From Aurelia coerulea (lineage: Eukaryota; Cnidaria; Scyphozoa; Semaeostomeae; Ulmaridae): a DNA stretch of 64,000 nucleotides. The stretch is taken from contig CM076948.1 in the NCBI GenBank assembly GCA_039566865.1, forward strand, positions 10,923,001-10,987,000, given 5' to 3'. A program made the translations under genes and the position numbers. The notes under the pieces were generated by a model. The model searched no databases. It saw nothing but the letters and a program-made list of their open reading frames with translations, and was not told the origin of the DNA. Positions within the stretch are counted from its first letter, which is position 1. Each line of letters opens with the position of its first letter. Below are positions 46,956 through 56,708 of this stretch, piece by piece.

Positions 46956-47879
46956 GTTCTGCAATCTTGAACATAAATTACTGGACTTCTCCTGGACCTT
47001 TCAATTCCCCTCTTCCCCCGAGATCAATGTTGTTATTGACATCGAATTTCAGGCTTGCTGGGAGCAGAAACCTTTGCACATAAATCTCACGTCAGACCAA
47101 CATTGATAAGTGGGACGAGGGGGAAATGGGGTGTTAAAATTGGAATTATTGTGATCGCATACAGTCCAGATACATTTTGTCCAAGATTGTGAGCTCTTTG
47201 GCAGGAACCAAGAAGCACTAGCCTGCATGTAGCCTCGACACTCCTCCTCGAAGGAAAAGCAGAAGGAGTTGAGGCTGCATTCAGGCTAAGAAGCACTGAA
47301 TGTCAATTGAAGGAAAATTTTTAAAATGTTTGTACTTTATTGTAATCTTACCAGCTATGCATTTTGAGATTTTGCTCAATTTAGACCCACATTTCCCCAC
47401 CCTACCCTATAGCTCTAATTTGTATTTGTTTTCTGTAGCTTGCTTTGGTTTACACTACAGGAAAACGTCTTGAAATCGGGATAATGCATTTTTGAAACTC
47501 AATTCCAACGCGTTTCTAATGAGATATCGCTTCGAAATGTAATAATAACTTTTAGTTCCATTCCACTGAATTACAGCGTCTCAGATTGAGGCTAAAATAT
47601 TTCTGACGCTTTTCTTCTTCCCATTTTGTATGCATTTCTAACGCGCTTATCTCAAACTAAGTCACATGACATTTGAGATAACGCAAAATTACTCATAAAA
47701 AACCCTTCAATTGTAATTATTGGCAGGCATTTTCACGTGTCATCTAGTTTTAATTGTTTTGAAATTGAAATGTAGGTAATACATTTCACTACCTACTATA
47801 AATAGATCATCGCTAGATCACTACTGTAAATAACTACTGTAGATCACTATAGATCACTACTATAGCAATTATGAAAATC
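46956..47879. other. No gene recognised
   Basis: Mixed AT-rich sequence. At 47810-47870 the phrase AGATCACTACT(G/A)TA is repeated three times. No coding evidence. Confidence 0.4.
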
Positions 47880-48655
47880 TCATTTTGATAGATTTTAATT
47901 GCGAAATAGGCGATGACGTCATCAGTGATTTCGTCGACAGTTACGATTTAACTAGTCTTGTTAGGAGCCCAACTTGTTTCAAATCCGACAGTCCTCGATG
48001 TATTGACTTGAGTTTAACAAATACGAAATCAAGTCTTCGGGCTACATCTACAATAGAAACAGGACTGTCCGACTTCCATGCCATGATTGTCACTGTTTTA
48101 AAGGGTGGATATGTCAAAAGGGGGCCAAAAATAATCTCCTATAGGGACTTCAGCCGTTTTGCCACCGTCGATTTCAGAGCTCATCTAATCTATATGTTAT
48201 CATCTGGATTGGGTGAAAATGAGGACTATGGTGCTTTTAAGGCTGTGGTCATGGACGTGCTGAATGAACATGCACCCGTTAAGAAAAAGTATATTCGTGC
48301 AAATAATGGACCTTTTATGACTAAAGCACTGCGTAAAGAAAACATGCATAGGACCAGGCTGCGTAATAAGTTTAACAAGTACTGAGAAAAACCTCAAGAC
48401 TTTCAAAAAGGAGAGGAACAAATGCGTGAAATTATTGCATAGAGCTAAATTTGACTACTATGGGAACATCGACCTTCGTAAGCTTACAGATAACCATAAG
48501 TTTTGGAAGACCGTAAAGCCACTATTTTCAGATAAAGTGCAAATGTGAGTTCCTCCATCTCTTTGATTGAAGATGGAAAAATGATAAGCCAGGAGTCTGA
48601 AAATGCTGAGATTTTCAACCATTTTTGCAAACATCACAGACAGTTTAGGGATCAC
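47880..48655 (+). mobile_element. LINE-E fragment (endonuclease C-terminus and linker)
   Basis: The plus-strand translation begins DFNCEIGDD, followed by SLVRSPTCFKSDSPRCIDLS, LTNTKSS, ETGLSDFHAMIVTVLK and MTKALRKENMHRTRLRNKFN. SPTC, IDL-LTN and GLSDFHA are the C-terminal hallmarks of LINE apurinic-type endonucleases. Then, after a frame change, there is KLTDNHKFWKTVKPLFSDK and a phrase like FANITDSLGIT, the linker before the reverse transcriptase. The reverse transcriptase itself is absent. Confidence 0.85.
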
Positions 48656-48849
48656 TGAAAATGACTAACTTTTGCTACCACTTTTCCCGCTCGTTGGAAA
48701 AAATGGGCCTATTTTAGTTGCGAAAGGAGAAAATTTTTTAGAAATATTTGACGGCCTTTGTCAGAGCTGAGATGTTTTCCCAAGAAAAAAGTAACATTGA
48801 ATGTCAAGAGATAAATCGTTGGATTCATAGCCTGCGTACGGACTAAGAC

Positions 48850-49510
48850 ATAGAATTAAGTTTCTTAGAAGCATTTGGTAGATCATTGATATAGAGAAGG
48901 AAGAGTAATGGACCCAGTACAGAACCTTGTGCTACACCACAAGTAATTGAAAGTAAGTTAGAATTGCTTCCGTTATTTTTCCATCAGACAGATATGATCT
49001 AAACCACTCAAGAGCACATCCACGAACACCACAATGTTCCAATTTTGATAGCAAAATTCTATGCTTAACTGTATCAAAAGCTTTTTGTAGATCAATGAAT
49101 ATACCACAACCAAATCTTTTATTATCAAAAGTAATTCTTACAGTTTCTGTCAAACTCACAAGGGTATAATCAATTGAGTGGTTTTCTTGAAATCCAAATT
49201 ATAAAGAATAAATAACTTTATGAATTTCAAGGAATCTATAAAGTCGTTTGTACATTAGCTTCTCAAATATCTTGCTGAAGATGGGTAAAAGAGAAATTGG
49301 CCTGTAGTTTGATGGTAGCTCAGGATTTCCTTTTTTAAAAGAGATATCACCTTAGCAATTTTCAGTTTATCAGGGAAAATACCAGACTGGAAAGATTGAT
49401 TCACAAGAAGAGCAAGAAGTGGGGAAATAGAAAATCCAATAATTTTAAGTAATTTCATAGGTATACTATTAGGACCTACAGATTGGAAGGATTTAAAATA
49501 CTGAATAGGT
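48850..49510 (-). mobile_element. LINE-F fragment (reverse transcriptase N-terminal half)
   Basis: The minus-strand translation shows SFQSGIFPDKLKIAKVISLL, HSIDYTLVSLTETV, CGIFIDLQKAFDTVKHRILL, LEHCGVRG, then VAQGSVLGPLLFLLYINDLP down to 48853. FIDLQKAFDTV holds the first catalytic aspartate. It lies in opposite orientation to LINE-E directly upstream, so the two are independent insertions. Frame breaks at about 49255 and 48932. Confidence 0.85.
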
Positions 49511-49536
49511 CATGAACTTCTATCACAGCAGCTGGA

Positions 49537-49730
49537 GTGAGAAAAAATGAATTGAAACGAGAAAAACCCACAGTACCACGAAAATCGCCCCTGCAACAGC
49601 ATTGTTTGGACGTACTATTCGAAACAAATTGCCAGGATTGCCACAAACAGTTGAAAATATGGACGCAATTAACGAGAAAATTGACCAAGAAGATCAAACA
49701 GCAAAAAAAATCGGAAATTATATGCTGACA
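49537..49730 (+). pseudogene. Gypsy integrase C-terminal remnant
   Basis: The plus-strand translation includes THSTTKIAPATALFGRTIRN, then KLPGLP and DQEDQTAKKIGNYM. This matches the segment after the catalytic core of Gypsy integrases (compare HATTGQCPATVFFGRGIKND in the intact element). It stops abruptly at the GC-rich hairpin cluster. Confidence 0.7.
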
Positions 49731-49734
49731 AGCG

Positions 49735-49835
49735 CGGGTTCGGAGTTCCTAGCTCCTGCGGAGGGCTTGGGTGCCATCGGCACCCGGGCCGCCTGCGGCG
49801 GCTACTGTCGCGCTTCGCGCGCTACAATATCAGTG
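49735..49835. other. GC-rich cluster of successive hairpins
   Basis: In an AT-rich setting about 80 bp form four consecutive perfect stem-loops: CTCC-TGC-GGAG, GGGTGCC-ATC-GGCACCC, GCCGCC-TGC-GGCGGC and CGCGC-TTCG-GCGCG. The arms touch each other with almost no spacer. The cluster starts just after the Gypsy integrase remnant and ends in ordinary AT-rich sequence. No function is recognised. Confidence 0.7.
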
Positions 49836-50453
49836 CTTTCAGTGTTATTTTCTTCATTGGTGTGGTTGCTTTATACTTGCTCTTGTTATCCGTCATTGTT
49901 ATAGTTATCTTAGCTGATGTAGTTGCATTGGTAGATGAAGGGAGTGCTGAAGTGCGTCAGTAGAAGGCCTTAATTAGTAGTAGGCCTTCTTAGTAGGCGT
50001 TAATTAGCTGTTGCAGGATTTAATTAGCTGTAATTTTAGCTATTTAATTTTTAGCCTACTTTAACCATATCCAGATTAGGCTTTTTGAGACTCTGGGGAG
50101 ACTAGGGGGGGGGGCACAAAGTGCCCTTCCTGGTTTTTCTCAGAATCGTAAGTGCTAGAGACTTGAAACTTGGCACAAGTAACAAACATGATAAGGCAAA
50201 CAAGATGATGTGATTTGTTTTTGTTTCTGTCACGTGATTAAATGCTGACGTCAGCAAATGTTGCTAATTTGGGTGTAAAACCACATGTACTTTGTGGCGT
50301 TGTATCTCCAAATTGATAAAATATATCGATGTGATATTTGAAACATAGAAGGATTATATCCTTGTAATTCTTATTTTGAAACTTTTTGCTTTGTAACACT
50401 AATATTTTTGCTGATCTCAGCATTTATTTATTTTGTACGAGAAATAGAGCGAT

Positions 50454-51237
50454 TTAGTTGGGTCGAAATCTACGGTCCCGTGACAACTTTTAGGAGACCT
50501 TGTTTTGAAAGTTTCTTTTGGCATTTCAAAGTATGCTCTACAAAATGGGTCTGGGTACATTTTGATTTTCGATGGGCGTTGGCCAGAAATGACGTCATAA
50601 GATTGGCACCTAGAAAGTCCTTTTTACGGTCATAACTCGGGACAGATTAGTCGAATTCATCTAAGTAATGCACCATTCGACTTCTCGTGAGACAAGCTTT
50701 CGATTGATATACACTAAATCCTTTTTTGATTATATCAGTAAATTGTGTTATGACATCACTGAGTGTTGATGACGTCACAAAAAAGATACAAAGCATGCAG
50801 TTCTGACATCACTGAGATCGAACACATTTCAAATTTGATTATTGTTTTGCAATATTTATGTCTGTCTTTTAATACAAACTTATCAACTTTCCATGTCAAA
50901 AATTGGAATTATCATATCATGTGCTGAAGTCACTGCCTTAACAGAAATAACTACGTATCATTATAACAAATGTTTTTGAACTGTCTGAAATATAAAGTGG
51001 GATGCTGATGTGAAGAAACATGCAGTTCTTCACATCCTGTCAAGTAGTCAATCCATGATTAGTTATCAAAAACATCAATTGCACCATCTGGTTCTGAGCT
51101 GCTGTCTGAAAGCATCTCATATCAGACTCTGGTTCGGATTCATAGTCAATGTTTTTAGCATCTTGTTCGTTGAAACGATTCACCCGAGGAACTATCACAT
51201 AATCGGAAATTGCTTACAGCTGGGAGTGTTGACAGAA
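50454..51237 (+). repeat. 785-bp inverted repeat, left arm
   Basis: Matches 55054 down to 54268 on the other strand with only scattered differences over its outer 700 bp, more near the inner end. It contains TGACGTCA motifs and ends in TTCTGTC-type sequence at the inner edge. Confidence 0.9.
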
Positions 51238-51327
51238 TAGACCTTTAGCTATTCAACAAAAGAGCCTGGATCGAGCGTTATTCTTATACATTTTTATACG
51301 CGATGTTCGATCGAGTGGCGATAGAGC

Positions 51328-51780
51328 CAGGGACGCCGGAGCGATGGTAGGGCAAGGGGGGCGACTGGGAACGTAAGGGCAATCGAGACCGAAGGCGAGC
51401 GAAGCGAGCCGAAAAATGGGGGGTCCAGGGGTACTCCCCCGGGAAAATTTTTGTGGCCACGCACTTTAGATTGGCTTAAAATGCTATCAAAATGTTTCAA
51501 CGAATATTAATTTAATCATGTTCTTTCACGAATTTTGTTCGGCTATTTCTCCACATGTCCTCTTTTCGAATCACATAAAATCGCATATTTTATTTTGAAG
51601 TTGCAATTGCCAGTCATTTTTCGTTTCTGATATTGGAACGTAGCTATAACGGCTCTTCTATCAAGTTTCAAAGTAAATTATTGTTTTTCATTGAAAGGGC
51701 ACCTTTGCCCCCCTTGCCCCCCTTAGGAAAGGGCAGGAGGGGCGCTTGATCCCCCGCACCCCCCCTCTCCGGCGTTCCTG
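51328..51780. mobile_element. hAT-like non-autonomous element, 453 bp, perfect 8-bp TSD
   Basis: It starts CAGGGACGCCGGAGCG and ends CTCCGGCGTTCCTG, with flanking GATAGAGC on both sides (51320-51327, 51781-51788). It has internal GGGGGG and CCCCCC tracts near the ends and is related in design to 29732-29898. Confidence 0.9.
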
Positions 51781-51892
51781 GATAGAGCTTCAATTATTAT
51801 TGTGCACATTCGAAAATTCTACAAGATGTAGTAAAATATCGATCGATTCTGATTTTTTTAGAACAGCTATAAAAGGTCTATTGGTTATAACA

Positions 51893-53502
51893 GCCCTACT
51901 GAACTGAACTTCCATCCATGCGGTCAAGGAGTTGGAGTTGGAGTTGCTTCATGAAAACGTCTCCAAATGCTACATTGGTAATTGGCTCCTCGGTAATGCT
52001 GTGCCAATGAATCTTCGTTAGGAAGAAGCCTCTCTGTACTCTACCACTTCATTGAAAGTCATTCTAAGAATCTTAGTTGTGTCACGTCTGCAAGGATTGG
52101 CTTGATACATCACGATAATCACATTTGGTGGTTAATTTCGGTAACTTTTGCACAACCTCTGGAAATAGTTCAGTTTGTTATCCAAGATCAGAAATCAAAC
52201 TGCAAACTCTGGGGGTTTTTTCGCTTTCTCCAACGTAAAAACTAGTCCATGACCAAATAAACCGTTGATTGCATCTGCACCTGTGAAAGCAAGAACACGC
52301 TTGGCCAATCAAACAGATAGCTTTTCCGATACATAAAAGAGCATTTGGCCAGGAAGCTCATGAGCAGCTTGCGCAGCAATTGCACCAAGATCCATATCTT
52401 CACTGTCGATTATGATCGGGTTTCGGCATTGCAGGAGCACTTTAGAGGCATGAAAAAAAAGCCTCAGGGTGTCGGCGGTGGTAATCGGACGGCGGTGGTA
52501 ATCGGACATTTGCGAAAATATCTCGAAAACCGACACAAAAGTATGTTACAAATGAAATCCATCAAAATGGGTATTTCCGAAGGGCATATCACTCTGTGAA
52601 AATCTCGTACACCTTTGGCAAAAATCCCTTTGTTTTCAAGAAAAATCCTTAAAAATCCTATTGTTTAAAAAAATCTCGTACGCCACTTCGGGAGAGTGAT
52701 ACACCCCTCGGGTATTTCTTGCTATTGAAAGCTAACATTACAGATACTAAACAACTGTACAAAAAGCCTTCATGAATTTAAAACACGCTAAAGAAGTTGC
52801 TTTCGTTGTGCTTGGCAGTGTAGAAGCTGTCGTTGTGAATATCACACACCAGATTCAAAACTCTGGATCCGTTCCAGAAAGAAGCAAACATCTGAAACAA
52901 TCACTTGAATTGGATGTCTAGCATTTAAATAACGCACAGCATTATGCAAAATAATATTGCCAAAATTGATATATTTTTGGGTCCAAATAAACTGAAATTT
53001 TGGCCATGATAGTTTTTGGCATCAAATATTGTAAAGATGATATTTTTGGGTTCTTTAGAGACAATTCCGACTTTCTAACTTGCATTGTGTCGGGATATCT
53101 TATGTTCGTGTAAAGAAATAAACTTAAAAAAGGAGCTGATATTTTTTGGTTGTAATGAGACTAAACTGATATTTTTGGGTTTCCTGAAAATTTCTCAAAC
53201 TGACCCCGTATGCGCATGTATTGAGTGCTCATCTGGGACACTGGCTTTCATTTGGTTTGCACTGGCTGTGCTTTATTGGTTTCTCTTGTGTGAAGAAATT
53301 GTAACAACCGTTTTCTTTATTGTCTGATATTGGCCTCTTTGATGAGAAAAATCTTCCTTAAAAATGACTGGACCCGCTTTTCACCTTCTTTGTATGCACT
53401 TGAGATCTCTTCAACAAGACTTGGGGATGCAAGTAATCCAGATTCAAGTGATTGAAGGTGCTTGTGTTGCTCGTCAAAAGGATCACACCTTTCATTTCCC
53501 AT
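51893..53502 (-). pseudogene. Remains of an uncharacterised PIN-like gene carried in the TTAA composite
   Basis: Three minus-strand segments line up in order with a family I know only as uncharacterised, cnidarian-expanded proteins with a PIN/Asteroid-like core. (1) 53502-53317: CDPFDEQHKHLQSLESGLLA, then SPSLVEEISSAYKEGEKRVQ. (2) 52540-52309: TTADTLRLFFHASKVL, NPIIIDSEDMDLGAIAAQ. (3) Below 52300: AFTGADAINGLFGHG, then SLAQHYRGANYQCSIW. ADTR-LHA, SxDTD, TGCDT and RANYQ-xIW are the phrases expected. Here several are changed (DMD for DTD, GAD for GCD) and stops intervene, so the copy is inactive. Segments are separated by a small TIR element and unassigned sequence that may be introns. Confidence 0.5.
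52579..52716. mobile_element. Small TIR element (GGGCATATCACTC), copy 2
   Basis: AAGGGCATATCACTCT at the left and AGAGTGATACACCCCTC at the right are inverted. The interior has TCTCGTACACCTTTGG, AAATCCTTAAAAATCCT and CTCGTACGCC, as in 23900-24053. It lies inside the PIN-like gene remains. Confidence 0.7.
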
Positions 53503-53515
53503 TTCATTCGTTCAT

Positions 53516-53790
53516 AGGTAGGTAGGTAGGTAGGTAGGTAGGTAGGTAATCATATTCAACGTGGCTAGCCTGCGAAAGTCTGAGAGAGACTTATTTCCAG
53601 CAGGGGCCACGGATGTTTTACCATCAACCCACCGCAGCTACCAGATTTCCCTCACATGGCTCTGGTCGACCCAGGCTAGAGTTACGGACTGCGACCAAAC
53701 TGTCCAGCGCGGAATTCGAACCTCGGCCGTTCTGACCTTTGATTTACGAGTCACTCGCCTTAACCACTCGGCCACGCGCTTCTCTTTCTA
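53516..53790 (-). mobile_element. tRNA(Ser/Leu)-derived SINE-2 with (ACCT)n tail
   Basis: On the minus strand it begins GAAGCGCGTGGCCGAGTGG, followed by TTAAGGCGAGTGACTCG and the B box GAGGTTCGAATTCC. TGGCCGAGTGG is a perfect class-II tRNA A box, and the spacing to the B box is normal. A body of about 170 bp follows, ending in (ACCT)n, seen as (TAGG)n at 53516-53549 on the plus strand. It is not a functional tRNA: the sequence beyond the B box departs from an acceptor stem. Confidence 0.88.
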
Positions 53791-54267
53791 GGTCATCAGT
53801 TTCGGTGCCACGACAAGACCCGATACCTGCCATGACGGCATAAGGGGCAAAGAGCAAAAGTTTTCCGACAGAAAATCATTAATTACAACAGCAACAACAA
53901 CAGTTTTACGAACATACGTTGCATTCATGCGTGATATGGCTGAGCCAAGCATTACCTCGCAATCCAATCTTGCAACTCACACAATTAATAAAGATTTATC
54001 AAATGCATGCCACAAATTCAATAATTCCTGCTAGACTTGATCTTTTAACGTTGAAAAAATCATGTTCTGTGCATCATTTCTCCTTCAAAATCTTCCAAAA
54101 GTAGACCTGTAAATCATAAAAAATCCGACCAAAGAGAAAAATTCCGACAAATAGTCCGCAGGGGGCACTCCTCCCCCAGTGGTTTCGACCCTGGTCGCAA
54201 CTTTATGTGCTACTATTTCAACTAACCAGAAACCAGAGAAGGCACCATTCTTTTGTGTTAGAACCAG

Positions 54268-55054
54268 TTCTGTCGACACTGCAAGCTGCGAGCAATTCCC
54301 GATGATGGGATAACTCTACGAGTTAACGGTTTCAACGAACAAGAAGATGTTGAAAACATTGACTATGAATCCGAACCAGAGTCTGATATGAGATGCTTTC
54401 AGACAGCAGCTCAGAACCAGATGGTGCAATTGATGTTTTTGATAACTAATCATGGATTGACTACTTGACAGGATGTGAAGAACTGCATGTTTCTTCACAT
54501 CAGCATCCCACTTTATATTTCAGACAGTTCACAAACATTTGTTCTAATGATACGTAGTTATTTCTGTTAAGGCAGTGACTTCAGCACATGATATGATAAT
54601 TCCAATTTTTGACATGGAAAGTTGATAAGTTTGTATTAAAAGACAGACATAAATATTGCAAAACAATAATCAAATTTGAAATGTGTTCGATCTCAGTGAT
54701 GTCAGAACTGCATGCGTTGTATCTTTTTTGTGACGTCATCAACACTCAGTGATGTCATAACACAATTTACTGATATAATCAAAAAAGGATTTAGTGTATA
54801 TCAATCGAAAGCTTGTCTCACGAGGAGTCGAATGGTGCATTACTTAGATGAATTCAACTAATCTGTCCCGAGTTATGACCGTAAAAAGGACTTTCTAGGT
54901 GCCAATCTTATGACGTCATTTGCGGCCAACGCCCATCGAAAATCAAAATGTACCCAGGCCCATTTTGTAGAGCATACTTTAAAATACCAAAAGAAGCTTT
55001 CAAAACAAGGTCTCCTAAAAGTTGTCACGGGACCGTAGATTTCGACCCAACTAA
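54268..55054 (-). repeat. 785-bp inverted repeat, right arm
   Basis: Inverted counterpart of 50454-51237. Near its inner end the plus strand reads YESEPESDM in one frame and MLSDSSSEPDG in another. This could be the end of an acidic coding exon, but neither is long enough to assign. Confidence 0.88.
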
Positions 55055-55082
55055 TTTTTGTCTAAAATTGATTATAAATTAC

Positions 55083-55248
55083 TATAGTGTATTAGGTGTA
55101 AACCATCATGTATAAGCCTCGATATCAGGTAGAGGTATAATTAATTAGATCAGGATCGGAGTGGAAACATGGCGTCTTATCTCGTGTGCTCTTTAGGTCT
55201 AGCGTTAGGTCGCAGCGGATCTTAGGCATCGCGCGCGCATACACAACA
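55083..55248 (+). repeat. 5' LTR (166 bp)
   Basis: Identical by eye to 59932-60097, including GATCAGGATCGGAGTGG and the terminal GCGCGCATACACAACA. Short for an LTR, as is usual in the mag lineage. Confidence 0.93.
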
Positions 55249-55253
55249 TAATA

Positions 55254-55263
55254 TGGCGACGAG
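55254..55263 (+). promoter_or_regulatory. Primer-binding site, tRNA-Ser type
   Basis: TGGCGACGAG begins 5 nt after the LTR. It is complementary to CTCGTCGCCA, the 3' end of a serine tRNA (GCT-type acceptor) including the CCA. Confidence 0.75.
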
Positions 55264-55323
55264 TAATCTCAAGAATCGAAAGAAGGAATAGAAGGAAGTA
55301 ATTTCAACAAGAGAATAAGAATT

Positions 55324-56559
55324 ATGCCAGACAACGAGAATCAAATAGGCCAAGCTCAACCGCCTCAACCAGTAGCGATTCATTTGCCTCCAGTTAAGGA
55401 ATTTGATCCAAAAGGAGACCCATCTACGGTAAGCCAACGATGGCAGAAATGGAAGAAATCGTTTGTATATTTTCTGAATGCAACAGGTATTCAAAATGAT
55501 AGCCAAAAGAGGGCTGCACTTTTGCATCTTGTAGGAGATGAAGTGCAAGATATATTTGAAACATTAGGTGAGGTAGGCACAACATATGACCAAGCAATAG
55601 AGAAGTTAGATAGTCATTTTGATATCAAGAAGAATATTCCATTTGAAAGATGTGTATTTCATGAGGCAGGTCAAGAATCAGGAGAAAACATAGATTCATA
55701 TGTCACTAGGTTGAAAAAGTTAACTATTCATTGTGAATATGGAGATGCAAGACAAAATGAGATCAGAGATCAAGTAATAGCAAAATGCCAATCAAGTAAG
55801 CTTAGAAAAAGATTGCTACAAGAAGCAGATCTCACATTAGATAAAGTTCTAACAATAGGAAAGCTCATGGAACAATCAGACCATCAGACAAAGAAGATAG
55901 AACAACAAAACAATGCAGGATCATCAGCTGACACAATGAAAGAATCTTTTTCAGACCTGAATAAAATAAGACCAAATAAATACCAACACAAAGGTAGACA
56001 AGCAATGAACACAGGAGATCAAAGATACTCTCAACAAAGACAACAATGTGGAAGATGTGGAATGAAAAATCACAAAAGCAAAGACTGTAGAGTGACCAAA
56101 GGGAAAAAGTGCATGAAATGTGGAACTATGGGACACTGTGCAAAATTCTGTAAGACTAAAACTCCAAAGAAATCAGAAAGTCATCAAGTCAGAGCAAATG
56201 AAATCACAACAGAAAGTTCAAGTGATGATGAAGCATTTGTATTCAAAATTGGAAGCAAAGAAAGACCAGTATACCCAGTCAATGTAGATGGCACACCAAT
56301 CAATATGCTCATTGACAGTGGATCAACACTGAACATCATTGATGAAACATCACTTCAGAAATTGAAAGAAGAACCACAACTTGCAAACAGCAAGGCAAAG
56401 ATATTCACTTATCTAGGAAAAGAACCACTGAAACTAAAAGGAACATTCATAGCACAAGTTGAAGCATTTGGAAAAGAAACCCAAGCAAAATTCTATGTCA
56501 CAGAAGGTTCAGGAGGAGCATTGCTAGGACAAAAGACAGCAGAAAAACTAGATCTTTAA
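55324..56559 (+). CDS. gag: Gag-protease polyprotein of the mag-like element
   Basis: This 411-codon ORF encodes the structural Gag, which packages element RNA, and the aspartic protease. Residues 1-200 form the capsid-like part, with FDPKGDPSTVSQRWQKWKKS and the phrase ENIDSYVTRLKKLTIHCEYG, typical of mag-type Gag. Two CCHC zinc knuckles follow, CGRCGMKNHKSKDC (about 241-254) and CMKCGTMGHCAKFC (about 262-275). The protease active site DSGSTLNIID lies near residue 330. The start is the first ATG after the primer site, preceded by AGAATT. The ORF ends in TAA just past the protease, at a short T run, and pol continues in the -1 frame. The overlap is open for at least 60 bp, so either a programmed -1 shift or a one-base loss in this copy is possible. 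Confidence 0.93.
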   Translation: MPDNENQIGQAQPPQPVAIHLPPVKEFDPKGDPSTVSQRWQKWKKSFVYFLNATGIQNDSQKRAALLHLVGDEVQDIFETLGEVGTTYDQAIEKLDSHFDIKKNIPFERCVFHEAGQESGENIDSYVTRLKKLTIHCEYGDARQNEIRDQVIAKCQSSKLRKRLLQEADLTLDKVLTIGKLMEQSDHQTKKIEQQNNAGSSADTMKESFSDLNKIRPNKYQHKGRQAMNTGDQRYSQQRQQCGRCGMKNHKSKDCRVTKGKKCMKCGTMGHCAKFCKTKTPKKSESHQVRANEITTESSSDDEAFVFKIGSKERPVYPVNVDGTPINMLIDSGSTLNIIDETSLQKLKEEPQLANSKAKIFTYLGKEPLKLKGTFIAQVEAFGKETQAKFYVTEGSGGALLGQKTAEKLDL

Positions 56560-56708
56560 GAGTAGGCCCAGCTCTAGGTTTAGAAGCAGATCCAGCAAGT
56601 TCACTTCATAAAGCAGTAAATGAAATCAGTCAAGATAAATCAACTGAACACAGGATAGATCCAAAGATTCAGAAAGTTCTAGATAACAATAAAGAAGTAT
56701 TTGAAGGC

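Noticed and set aside
53700..53790. A tRNA gene (A box TGGCCGAGTGG, B box GGTTCGAATTCC)
   Set aside because: There is no matching acceptor stem around it and a body of 170 bp plus an (ACCT)n tail follows; it is the head of a SINE.
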